Shown one piece after another: positions 1 through 7,383 of a DNA stretch of 64,000 bases. Below the pieces are notes generated by a model. That model ran no database searches, had not been told where the DNA came from, and saw only the letters and a list, made by a program, of their open reading frames with translations. The stretch covers positions 41,884-105,883 of the forward strand of contig NZ_JAPZUB010000041.1 in assembly GCF_027533505.1 (NCBI RefSeq), in the 5' to 3' direction. Position 1 is the stretch's first letter. Each line of letters starts with the position of its first letter. This stretch comes from Flavobacterium sp. (lineage in GTDB: Bacteria; Bacteroidota; Bacteroidia; Flavobacteriales; Flavobacteriaceae). A program made the translations under genes and the position numbers.

Positions 1-256
1 ATTGCGTCTGCTCTTCTTCAAATAAAGTGTTAAGGTCTGGCACATTATCTTTCCAACTTATTCTAAATTTTAATGGCTGTTCAGAAAGTAAAGCCTTAAT
101 GAAATTGTCAGGTAAATTTTTATCAATATGAGAAAGTCTATTTAAATCGAACTTATATCTGGAATTTGCAGGAATAGCATTTAAGTGAACACCTCTGCGA
201 TTACCAATTTTCAAACGTCTTTGTAGTTCTGTTAAAAGTTTCTCTGTTAATTCCAT
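1..256 (-). CDS. Partial hypothetical protein, N-terminal 85 residues
   Basis: An open frame starts with ATG at 254-256 and runs without a stop off the left edge, so only the first 85 residues are visible. It begins MELTEKLLTELQRRLKIGN and is rich in Lys, Arg and Leu, with no signal peptide or membrane segment. The opening resembles the N-termini of large AAA/helicase-type proteins found in accessory regions of Bacteroidota, but no catalytic motif is visible, so this is only a suggestion. The next genes on the same strand are a BRCT protein and an RloC-like ATPase, which fits an accessory or defence setting. Confidence 0.55.
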   Translation of the reverse strand, partial: MELTEKLLTELQRRLKIGNRRGVHLNAIPANSRYKFDLNRLSHIDKNLPDNFIKALLSEQPLKFRISWKDNVPDLNTLFEEEQTQ

Positions 257-512
257 ATAGTCTTATAGTGCGTTGAATAAAATTAGCTGTTTAGTTTTTA
301 TTATGCATTGTTTTGTGAGTCATGCAAATCCAAAAGGGCTTCTACTTTAATTTATATTAAATCTCATATACTGTGACATAATTTCAATCCACAAACCTGA
401 TTAGGTGGGCAAAGAGATAATTAGTATCCTGTCTAATTTAAAACTTTCCCTGTGAATTTTAAACATTTATTTTAAAAATATCTAACATAACTCACATCTA
501 AATCTAACATTT

Positions 513-1415
513 TTACAACAAGTCATCAATTATATCACAAAAATCAAATTCATGAATTAGAACTATTGTATGTCCATCTTTTCGCATATTTAGTGCTTTC
601 TCTACTTTTCTACCATAACAAGCAAATGCCCATGCAGGATTACCATTATCACCAACAATTAAATAATCAGTTTTTTTATTTACAGACTCTGTAGGGATTC
701 CTCCAAGTTTTAAGATGTCATTATGCAATGATTCTCTGTTTCCTCTTTTTAGTACACCAGTAATACAGAATGTTTTACCCTTAAATTCTACATTAGGTTC
801 ACTTGAACAAAGACCAAAAATATTTATACCTGATGTTTCATTTTTAATTTTTTCAGAAACTTCTTTATCATTAATTTTAATGAATTGATTGAAATAAGCC
901 TTAAGTACAAGAATTTCTTCTTCCTCAATTTTTCCATCAGATACAATTGAGAGAATTATACTTCTTAATTCATCATATGGGTAATATGTGTTGAGATGAT
1001 CATTATCTTCTAACCATTTATGTAAATCATGTATTTCTCTTTCATTTATCTCTCCATCGGCTAGAATTCCATGACAAAGTCCTTGTAGAGTTTGAAGGTC
1101 AGTAGTTACTACATTGTAATAATAATTATCGGCTTCATATTTTTGACAAAGCCAATACAAGTCTTCAATGGCTTCTGATGAAGGTATGCTATTGGTGCTT
1201 GTAGCTGCAATTATTGACATGAACTCGTTAAATGGATTTCTCGAAATTAAATTATTGTGAGTTTGAGCCCATTTTTTTAATTCATTTATTTCTTTCTCAT
1301 TTACCTCACCATCGAGATTTATACCTACTAGAATTCCTTTTAAAGAATTAATTGCTTTGTCAGCTTGTGATTTTGCCGTTAAAATATTTAGTGTTATTTG
1401 GTCTATATTACTCAT
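513..1415 (-). CDS. BRCT-domain protein with TerB-like N-terminal repeats
   Basis: 300 residues, start ATG at 1415. The C-terminal part (about 209-293) reads as a BRCT domain: FKGKTFCITGVL at its start, then KLGGIP and KKTDYLIVGDNGNPAWAFA, very close to the BRCT of NAD-dependent DNA ligases. BRCT domains bind phosphoprotein or DNA ends. The N-terminal 200 residues contain three acidic helical repeats around LDGEVNEKEINELKKW (34-49), ADGEINEREIHDLHKW (119-134) and SDGKIEEEEILVLKAY (159-174). These resemble the metal-binding D-G-x-[IV]-x-x-x-E motifs of TerB-like domains. No nuclease or ligase catalytic domain is present. It is transcribed in the same direction as the upstream ATPase gene with a gap of about 150 bases. 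The domain assignments are firm for BRCT and moderate for TerB-like; the function is unknown. Confidence 0.8.
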   Translation of the reverse strand: MSNIDQITLNILTAKSQADKAINSLKGILVGINLDGEVNEKEINELKKWAQTHNNLISRNPFNEFMSIIAATSTNSIPSSEAIEDLYWLCQKYEADNYYYNVVTTDLQTLQGLCHGILADGEINEREIHDLHKWLEDNDHLNTYYPYDELRSIILSIVSDGKIEEEEILVLKAYFNQFIKINDKEVSEKIKNETSGINIFGLCSSEPNVEFKGKTFCITGVLKRGNRESLHNDILKLGGIPTESVNKKTDYLIVGDNGNPAWAFACYGRKVEKALNMRKDGHTIVLIHEFDFCDIIDDLL

Positions 1416-1567
1416 AAGTTTGATTTAAAATTTGTTGTAATGTTTAGATTTTCAGAGAGGGAGATTTCAGAGCATAAAACTGTCAATATACCACAAAAGT
1501 TGAAGTGAGATTAAATCTTCAATTAACTGCTGAACCCGCCATTTTGCCAAACTGCTGTTATGCCTTG

Positions 1568-4189
1568 CTATTTTCTTCGCTTTCGTATTTCCGCTACATA
1601 ATTCTCTAAAATAGTTAAGTCCGCAAGAAATTCATCAGAGTCTGGCATTTCTTCAATCAAAGATCCTGCTGTATCGTGACCAGTAAAGTAAGTAGAACAT
1701 TTGCTCATATTGTCATCAACTATTTTGTAATCATTATCTGTTAAATCAATAATCTTTGATAACCTTTGAGTTTGAATTGCTCTACCAAATCGTTGGATTG
1801 CACCATTTAAAAAGACTTCTTCTATAAATCGTTCCCAAGTTTCTCGAAGCTTACCATAGAGAGCTTTAGCTCGTTCTTTATATACTTCCTCTGTTTCGGT
1901 TCTTTCAATTTTCTCTAGTTGTTGATATGCACTTTTCAATAGTCCAATACGTTTTCCAACAGGTAAAGCATCCCAAGGTGGGTTGCTGGCTATTAACCCT
2001 GTTTCCTTTTTTTTCCTTGTTAGACTTTTTATGTCTAACGCACAATTTATACTTTCCGAATGTTCTTGAATCATTAGAAGAAAGGTTATATCGTGCGTAA
2101 ACACTATTACTTGTCTTTCTAGAGCTTCTTCTGTAATTCTTTTCGATATTTTATTTCGCCATTTGTGGTCAAGCGAAGAAACAGGGTCATCAAAAATGAT
2201 TGCACTTTTATGTTCTGAAATAGATAACTCAGAAAAGAAGGTAGCTAAAGAGATACATCTATGTTCTCCCTCGCTTAAAATATCTTTTAAAGCAACATTA
2301 TTTGAGTTGTTTTCATCAAGTCTTAAATAGTGATACTGTTTTCCTCTTTGTCCTTTTGTTTCAGTTTCTATTTTAATGTTTTTAAAACCGAGTTTACCTA
2401 ATTCCTCTTTAAAATTTTGCTTAAGATTCTGATTTACATAACGTGTTGTCAGCTCATTGCTTAATGTGGTAATTGTTCGGGTATTACATTTACTGATACA
2501 TTGATTAAGCAAGGCAACCTTTTTTTGTCGATAAATTTCTCGACCTAATTTTGGTTTATGCTCGTAAATTTTCTTTTCACCATATAATTGATTAAGTTCT
2601 TTCAATAAAGGCTTTAAATCTTCGTCAATAGATTGAACTTTCAATTTTTCATTTATTTCAGATAAGGAGTTAATTAAGTCTTGAATTAAAGTCTTTGGCG
2701 TGATGTCAACCTCAATGGCATTAATGTTTTCAATGGTTTTCATTGAATTAAATAATCCAACTATGTACGCCTTTTGCTGTGAAAGTAAGGTTAAATAATC
2801 TAATTGCATTTCCGAATAATTTTTAATTAGTTCATCTAATTCAAGAGAAATAGGGGCTTGTTCTTCAAAATCAAAATCAAGTTTGTACAAACTTTCAATT
2901 GCTAAATCATACCTTTCTTTGGCTTCGTCAAATGTTTTTTGAATGTCATTTTTTACAAAATCTTCAAATTTTGTGAACCTTTCTCGTGCCTGGACTTCCA
3001 AGGCTTGAAGACAAAGAGGACAACTACTATTATCTGACACATTTGGAAAGTTTTCTGATTGAGTGCTTTCGTTATAAAATTTCCTTGCACTTTCCCATAA
3101 AATTTTCCAAGCATTATTTCCAACACCTTGTATTGGTAAATCTGAAAATGCTGTATTTGAGGATTCCTCTAAAGCCTTTTTAGCGATACAAAAACCATTT
3201 AAAATCTGAGTTAGATTGTTAAGGGATTGACCTGTTAAATTGTTCTCTAAATTTTGATATTTATTTCTCAAAATTTCAAATCGCTTGATTTTCTCCTCAT
3301 TAGATTTTAAACTTGTCTTCGGGTCTGTTGCTTTTAATTTTTCTACATCCTTAACAAGAGTTTCAATTCTTTCGTTTTTTGTAGCATTCCATTTTGATTC
3401 AGCTCTTAATTCATCTAAAGTTGAGTCTGCATTTAGGTTATCAAGAAATAATTTTGCAGTTGATTCTTCTGGAACTTGTAAAAGTCCGTAATCAAACTTT
3501 TGCATGGATGGATTGGAAAGCTCTTGGGTTAGTTGTGTTTCAATATTTTTTACAGCTTCTGCCAATTTCTCCACAATTGAGAGACCTAGAGGTATAAAAG
3601 CTATTTCATCTTCACCCTCTATATAATGATTTGCACTGTATGTGTCGAATACATCAATTTTTTTTAAAGTGTTTTCACTTACTGCTTCATTGATAAGATT
3701 AACAGTTGAGAAATTTATTCCATCAGAAGTATATTCTATGCTTGCTTTTTTATCATTTCCAGCACTAGTTGGGTCATATAAATTGGAGTTTATTTTAGGT
3801 TTGAGTCCTCTCGTGTTGCAGGAATGCTTTAAAATACTAACATAACTTGATTTACCTGAGCCATTATCTCCATAAACAATAGTTAGTCCACTTGGTGCGA
3901 ATTTTAATTCACTTGACTTACATAAAGCATTTATATTATCTATGTTAGTGATTTTGGATAGTATGATATTGTCAGCATTTGTAGAGTTGTCAGCAAAATC
4001 TCTTAAATCATCAAAGTCAACGACATCAAACTCAAAATGAGAAAGTCCAAAATCAACCTTACAAATTTCCTTTAATTCAGAAATATCGGTTTCAGTAAGT
4101 TCATTATTTCTAATTAATCGGTCAACAGCTACTTGCCAAAATAAAGGCTTGTTAACTACCCAATCTATTATGTCATTCAGTATAGGCAT
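1568..4189 (-). CDS. Zinc-hook AAA/ABC-type ATPase, RloC/PrrC-like (COG4694 type)
   Basis: 873 residues, cytoplasmic. The ATPase halves are split as in SMC/Rad50 proteins: Walker A GDNGSGKSS at 107-115, ABC signature LSEGEHR at 638-644, Walker B AIIFDDPVSSLD at 663-674 and an H-loop FTHD at 697-700. Between them lies a long helical stretch with CPLC at 390-393, the CxxC of a zinc hook. This layout is that of RloC, a relative of the phage-restricting anticodon nuclease PrrC. In the C-terminal 150 residues Arg782 and Glu786 are four apart and His838 follows in KCSTYFTGHD, the same residue order as the PrrC catalytic triad (Arg, Glu, His), though the distance to the His is longer. The ATPase/zinc-hook call is secure; nuclease activity is an inference. 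Alternative: an OLD- or RecF-like ATPase without tRNase activity. Confidence 0.8.
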   Translation of the reverse strand: MPILNDIIDWVVNKPLFWQVAVDRLIRNNELTETDISELKEICKVDFGLSHFEFDVVDFDDLRDFADNSTNADNIILSKITNIDNINALCKSSELKFAPSGLTIVYGDNGSGKSSYVSILKHSCNTRGLKPKINSNLYDPTSAGNDKKASIEYTSDGINFSTVNLINEAVSENTLKKIDVFDTYSANHYIEGEDEIAFIPLGLSIVEKLAEAVKNIETQLTQELSNPSMQKFDYGLLQVPEESTAKLFLDNLNADSTLDELRAESKWNATKNERIETLVKDVEKLKATDPKTSLKSNEEKIKRFEILRNKYQNLENNLTGQSLNNLTQILNGFCIAKKALEESSNTAFSDLPIQGVGNNAWKILWESARKFYNESTQSENFPNVSDNSSCPLCLQALEVQARERFTKFEDFVKNDIQKTFDEAKERYDLAIESLYKLDFDFEEQAPISLELDELIKNYSEMQLDYLTLLSQQKAYIVGLFNSMKTIENINAIEVDITPKTLIQDLINSLSEINEKLKVQSIDEDLKPLLKELNQLYGEKKIYEHKPKLGREIYRQKKVALLNQCISKCNTRTITTLSNELTTRYVNQNLKQNFKEELGKLGFKNIKIETETKGQRGKQYHYLRLDENNSNNVALKDILSEGEHRCISLATFFSELSISEHKSAIIFDDPVSSLDHKWRNKISKRITEEALERQVIVFTHDITFLLMIQEHSESINCALDIKSLTRKKKETGLIASNPPWDALPVGKRIGLLKSAYQQLEKIERTETEEVYKERAKALYGKLRETWERFIEEVFLNGAIQRFGRAIQTQRLSKIIDLTDNDYKIVDDNMSKCSTYFTGHDTAGSLIEEMPDSDEFLADLTILENYVAEIRKRRK

Positions 4190-4269
4190 ATGTGTTTTAG
4201 TGTCTGTTTTTTATAAAAAGGCATAACGGCTGGCTAAGTCTGATTTTCTTAATCTAATCGCAAATTAAA

Positions 4270-4299
4270 AATAATTCTACAACCGTCACTAGGATTTTT
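4270..4299 (+). repeat. 30-base dispersed direct repeat, copy 1
   Basis: This 30-base stretch (beginning AATAATTCTACAACCGTCAC) matches 5822-5851 at 27 of 30 positions by eye. Each copy is followed by CTGAG-type repeats, and the DUF6169 gene pair sits between the two copies. Confidence 0.75.
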
Positions 4300-4563
4300 C
4301 CTGTTTTACGTAAGTATTTTTCCTATACCTCAAAAATAAGACGTGGTTAAGGAGTAATTTTGCGGGTTTCCGCAAAAGGGCAATAAAAGATTTGGGGAGG
4401 TGGGTGTAATCCTATTTCGGGATGAAGTAGTACGGTGTAAAGTTGGGATAGGATTTAGCGTAAAATACTGTGGCATGGTGTGCAGCGCGTAGGCCTGTTA
4501 TGTATACCAAATTCCGAGGCCCTAGCACTCAAAATGCGGTGCGCCTATCCTCCTCCTACCATG

Positions 4564-4607
4564 CGCCATAGATACGCCATAGATAGTCCATGAGGAGTCC
4601 ATGAAAA
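4564..4607 (+). repeat. Four-unit 11-base tandem repeat
   Basis: Two perfect copies of CGCCATAGATA (4564-4574, 4575-4585) are followed by two related units GTCCATGAGGA and GTCCATGAAAA (4586-4607). It lies in a gene-free stretch, with no obvious function. Confidence 0.7.
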
Positions 4608-4773
4608 TTATTTTAAAAACAACCCTCAAAAACCCTCGAAAAGCATAAAAAACCATCGAAAAATGATGACTCGTTATGCGGTAAAAACGCGTTGGGAGGA
4701 ACTATATTTTTTTTGCATTGACTGAGTTCCGTTTCGTTTTTTCGATGTGATAGGAGCTAACAGTGAAAGGGGT

Positions 4774-4853
4774 TGCTAAGCTGCTGAGTTGCTGAGCTGC
4801 TGAGTTGCTGAGCTGCTGAGCTTCTGAGCTTCTGAGTGGCTAAGCTTCTGAGT
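4774..4853 (+). repeat. Array of about ten 8-base TGCTGAGY units
   Basis: Ten consecutive octamers vary around TGCTGAGC/TGCTGAGT (TGCTAAGC, TGCTGAGT, TGCTGAGC and so on, drifting to TTCTGAGC). A shorter degenerate run follows at about 4892-4940. Related fragments recur at about 5857-5935 and 6655-6695. Because the unit length is not a multiple of three and no gene spans it, this is not a coding repeat. Confidence 0.8.
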
Positions 4854-5007
4854 GGGTGGGGTGCTACGAAGTCAGGAGATTTCGCAGAGTGGGTTGCTAA
4901 GCTGCTGAGAAACTGAGTTGCTGAGCTTCTGAGTGGGTGGATTGCTGGGGAGTTGGGTGATTTTGCAGTATGGAGAGTATTACAGTTACTGATGTTGGGG
5001 GTGATTT

Positions 5008-5502
5008 TTATTTTGAATTTAAAACTTCTTCAATACTATTATATGCAGTTAGGACATACTCAATATTTGGGTTGTCATTATGGTATAATAAAGAAGTATA
5101 AAGCAAGTATGTTTCTCCATTAACTTCAAAATTAATAACATTATCAATTTTCGTTACAAATTTGTTGAAAGTGCTATTTAAATACCATCTATCAAATACA
5201 TTAAATCTAATTTCTGCCTTTTCTTCATCTTCAGAACATATATAAATTAATGAATTTTGAGCATTCTCAAAGAAAGATTTTATGATGTTATCAATTGTTC
5301 GTCCAACAGCACTATCAAAGGGTTCAATAGCATCACTAACTTTTTCTATAATTACCTGATATACATTTTCAATAGCATTTTCAGATACAGAATCAAGAGT
5401 TTCATCAATTATAAATACAACTTTATATTCGATGTTGTTTTTAGTAGTAAAATTATAAGTGCTTGTATCTTCGTTAAAAGTGTAGCTATAACGGTTTGGC
5501 AA
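5008..5502 (-). CDS. DUF6169 family protein
   Basis: 164 residues. The sequence matches my memory of the DUF6169 family of Bacteroidota: YTFNEDTSTYNFTTKNNIEY near the start, then SLIYICSEDEEKAEIRFNVF and DRWY in the middle. It is predicted to be soluble with no signal peptide. There is no ATG at the expected start; the best start is TTG at 5502, which lies inside the end of an upstream 48-codon gene (overlap 5486-5502), suggesting translational coupling. Function is unknown. The two-gene overlapping layout in an accessory region is reminiscent of a toxin-antitoxin pair, but there is no motif to prove it. Confidence 0.75.
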   Translation of the reverse strand: MPNRYSYTFNEDTSTYNFTTKNNIEYKVVFIIDETLDSVSENAIENVYQVIIEKVSDAIEPFDSAVGRTIDNIIKSFFENAQNSLIYICSEDEEKAEIRFNVFDRWYLNSTFNKFVTKIDNVINFEVNGETYLLYTSLLYHNDNPNIEYVLTAYNSIEEVLNSK

Positions 5503-5632
5503 ATTTGATACCTTTTTGAGTTACTGCTTCAATAGAAGTATTTCCTTTCAAAAAAGAACGAACAATAGTTTTATCTGCAACCATTTTGGTTATAGATTTC
5601 ATTATTGATTCTTTTGTGACTATTCTTTTCAT
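5486..5632 (-). CDS. Small 48-residue protein overlapping the DUF6169 gene
   Basis: Reading the minus strand from ATG at 5630-5632 gives a 48-residue frame starting MKRIVTKESIMKSITKMVAD and ending KGIKFAKPL, with TAG at 5486-5488. It is basic (Lys/Arg rich) and helical. Its 3' end overlaps the DUF6169 gene start by 17 bases in another frame, a spacing typical of coupled pairs. I believe similar short proteins accompany DUF6169 genes elsewhere, but could not check. It may be an antitoxin or regulator; this is an inference. Confidence 0.6.
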   Translation of the reverse strand: MKRIVTKESIMKSITKMVADKTIVRSFLKGNTSIEAVTQKGIKFAKPL

Positions 5633-5821
5633 ACTGCAAATATATTACTTTCTCTTAATCAATCATCTAGCTAGGTAATTTTTTAACGATCGTAATTTCT
5701 CTATTACAATTGTTGTTTTTTTGCTTAACACTATCATTATAAAAATTAATTGTTTTAATTAAATCAGATGTTTTTGAAAAATCACCGATAGTGGTTGGAT
5801 AAGTTGCTTCTGTAAATTAAC

Positions 5822-5851
5822 AATAATTCTACAATCGTTACTGGGATTTTT
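5822..5851 (+). repeat. 30-base dispersed direct repeat, copy 2
   Basis: Matches 4270-4299 with three substitutions. Like copy 1, it is followed by CTGAG-type units. Confidence 0.75.
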
Positions 5852-5855
5852 TAGA

Positions 5856-5908
5856 GCTGATAAGCTACTGAGCTTCTAAGCTTCTGAGCGGGTGGGTTGC
5901 TTATCAGC
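5856..5908. repeat. Inverted repeat around CTGAG units
   Basis: GCTGATAAGC at 5856-5865 is exactly complementary to GCTTATCAGC at 5899-5908, with 33 bases between that carry CTGAG-type units. It would form a 10-bp stem in RNA or a cruciform in DNA. The following GGAGACTTCGCAGAGCGGGT resembles the sequence at about 4874-4893. Confidence 0.7.
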
Positions 5909-5944
5909 GCGGGAGACTTCGCAGAGCGGGTGGGCGGGGTGGTA

Positions 5945-6277
5945 TTAGGTAAGGACTTCAGAAATTTGTTGCTTCATGTTGGGTATTTTATTTTTTATAA
6001 CATCCCAAACAATAGTATAATTAACCCCCATGTAATCATGAATTAAGCGGTCTCTCATTCCTGCCATATTCTTCCATGGGATTGTATTCGATTTAACTTT
6101 AAAATCGGCAGGGATTTTCTTAGTTGCTTCACCAATAATTTCATAGCTTCTGACAATAGCTCTTTAAAGGGTTTCATCATTTAAAAAAACATCGTATTCC
6201 AAATCGCTACTAACAGAAATGATATAGGTACATTCATCAAGAATATGTCTTAGGTATTCTTTTGGTTCTTTAGACAT
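5945..6277 (-). pseudogene. hepT: HepT-like HEPN ribonuclease toxin, broken by an in-frame stop
   Basis: Translated from ATG at 6275-6277, the frame encodes a HepT (DUF86) protein of about 110 residues. It runs MSKEPKEYLRHILDE to codon 37, then hits TAA at 6164-6166 where the family has a residue in the ETLxRAIVRS segment. After this stop the same frame continues to TAA at 5945-5947, including IVRSYEIIGEATKKIP and the catalytic R-x4-H-x-Y motif RDRLIHDY. HepT is the RNase toxin of the MntA-HepT system, and the Tyr of this motif is the AMPylation target of MntA. Its start overlaps the mntA stop by 8 bases. With the stop the active site is lost, unless translation restarts or the stop is a sequencing error. 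Confidence 0.85.
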
Positions 6278-6566
6278 ATAGAACTTCATTTAAGATTTTC
6301 GGACCAATATAGGGACTCAATCCATTTTTAGTTACCACTTCAATTTTTTCATTCTTGAATATTTTTTCAAACAAATCACAGGCTGCCATATAGTTGTCGA
6401 AGTTTTCTTTCTCTGGTTCAAAATCAATCAACAAGTCGATATCACTTTCTTTTGATTGTTCTCCATGGAGGTATGAACCAAAAAGGCCAACGCTACGAAT
6501 ACCAAACTTCGTAAGTTTTAATTTGTTGGATTTCAACGTTTTTAATATGTGCTCTTTTGTTGTCAT
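6270..6566 (-). CDS. mntA: MntA-type nucleotidyltransferase antitoxin
   Basis: 98 residues, a minimal nucleotidyltransferase. The motif GSYLHGEQSKESDID (30-44) gives the G-S-x10-D-x-D signature with metal-binding Asp42 and Asp44, and Asp48 follows in LLIDF. In the MntA-HepT system this enzyme transfers AMP groups to the toxin tyrosine and silences it. The stop codon overlaps the hepT start (6270-6277), so the pair forms one transcript. A -7 box (TATATTTG on the minus strand) lies 13 bases before the start. The gene is intact while its partner is disrupted, as expected if antitoxin alone carries no cost. Confidence 0.88.
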   Translation of the reverse strand: MTTKEHILKTLKSNKLKLTKFGIRSVGLFGSYLHGEQSKESDIDLLIDFEPEKENFDNYMAACDLFEKIFKNEKIEVVTKNGLSPYIGPKILNEVLYV

Positions 6567-6579
6567 GAGTAACTTTGTT

Positions 6580-6587
6580 CAAATATA
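6580..6587 (-). promoter_or_regulatory. Candidate -7 box of mntA-hepT
   Basis: The minus strand reads TATATTTG, matching the Bacteroidota -7 consensus TAnnTTTG. It would place the transcript start a few bases before the ATG at 6566. No clear -33 element was found. Confidence 0.45.
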
Positions 6588-6750
6588 CAAAAGATTGTTT
6601 TCTGAATAAGAAGGTGGTTAAAAATTACCAAGAGCGTTGCATAAGGAAATAAGTGGCTGAGCTACTGAGCTTCTATGCTTCTGAGCGGGGTAGGGCTACA
6701 GGCGAAATCAGGCGTTTGTTCATGGCGTGGAATGGGTACTTAAAAGTACA

Positions 6751-6781
6751 AAAAAAACCGAAGCAGGGGTGTGCTTCGGTT
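6751..6781 (-). terminator. Rho-independent terminator of the DUF4136 gene
   Basis: On the minus strand AACCGAAGCA pairs with TGCTTCGGTT (6772-6781 with 6757-6766) around a short loop and is followed by seven T. It lies just beyond the stop at 6799. Confidence 0.85.
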
Positions 6782-6798
6782 GCTCTTTGGTATTGTAC

Positions 6799-7338
6799 TT
6801 ATTTGGTTTTTAACTGCGGGGGGTATTCCGCCAGGATTTGAGTCACAAACTCCTTAATGTTCTCGTCCTTTTTCTCCGTACGTTTGGTGAGTTCGCCTTC
6901 GCCGACGCCCTGCCAAATCAGTTCTTTTGTTTTGGCATCTCTGAAGTCAATGGTCAGTTTTCCCTCGACATACTGGTACACATTGTTGAAGCCACCGCCC
7001 CAACCCCAAGCGCCCCAGCCCCAGCCCCAACCCCAGCCCCACATGGGTGATTGGATAACATCGACTTGCTCTTTCTCTTGAGTGAAAATGGACACAATTA
7101 AATCGGGCGTCTCACTTTTGGTAAAGCCTTTCGTAGCCATCACCTCGTCGATCGAACGTAAAATACGCCGCTTGTCCAAGTCCGAAATGGCCGCTTTGTC
7201 AATGGCCGCTTTTTGATAGGCATAGGTCTTGTACTGACTAAATGTGACATTCTTATCATAGTCAGCATTCACCCGAATGGTACTACAGGACGTTAAGCAT
7301 AACGCCAAAACTGCGGTGAGTAAAAATAGTTTTTTCAT
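6799..7338 (-). CDS. DUF4136 lipoprotein
   Basis: 179 residues. The N-terminus MKKLFLLTAVLALCLTSCST is a lipoprotein signal with lipobox LTSC, so the mature protein should be anchored through Cys18. The remainder fits DUF4136: VNADYDKNVTFSQYKTYAY early, DKRRILRSIDEVMATKGF in the middle and LTIDFRDAKTKELIWQGVGEG near the end. A low-complexity run of alternating Gly and Trp (about 99-116) interrupts the domain, which is a common place for such an insert in this family. It is likely a periplasmic-side outer-membrane lipoprotein of unknown function. It is followed by its own terminator. Confidence 0.88.
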   Translation of the reverse strand: MKKLFLLTAVLALCLTSCSTIRVNADYDKNVTFSQYKTYAYQKAAIDKAAISDLDKRRILRSIDEVMATKGFTKSETPDLIVSIFTQEKEQVDVIQSPMWGWGWGWGWGAWGWGGGFNNVYQYVEGKLTIDFRDAKTKELIWQGVGEGELTKRTEKKDENIKEFVTQILAEYPPQLKTK

Positions 7339-7383
7339 AACAATTGGTATTTAAAGTGCAGCTTCTTTCCAAGTGGAAATAGG

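Larger units (their letters stand above)
4190..5007. other. Gene-free, repeat-rich spacer
   Basis: No convincing gene is seen in these 818 bases. The stretch holds a copy of a 30-base dispersed repeat (4270-4299), an inverted repeat AATCCTAT/ATAGGATT (4408-4415 and 4448-4455), a wider pair GCATGGT/ACCATGC (4473-4479 and 4558-4564), a four-unit 11-base tandem repeat (4564-4607) and an 8-base tandem array (4774-4853). Base composition in 4380-4600 and 4770-4970 is richer in G than the AT-rich neighbours. Confidence 0.7.
5633..5944. other. Gene-free spacer with repeats
   Basis: No gene is seen. The stretch is AT-rich up to 5821, then holds copy 2 of the 30-base repeat (5822-5851) and a G-rich segment with CTGAG units (5857-5935). 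Confidence 0.6.

Noticed and set aside
4774..4970. CRISPR array
   Set aside because: Units of 8 bases with no spacers and no cas genes nearby.
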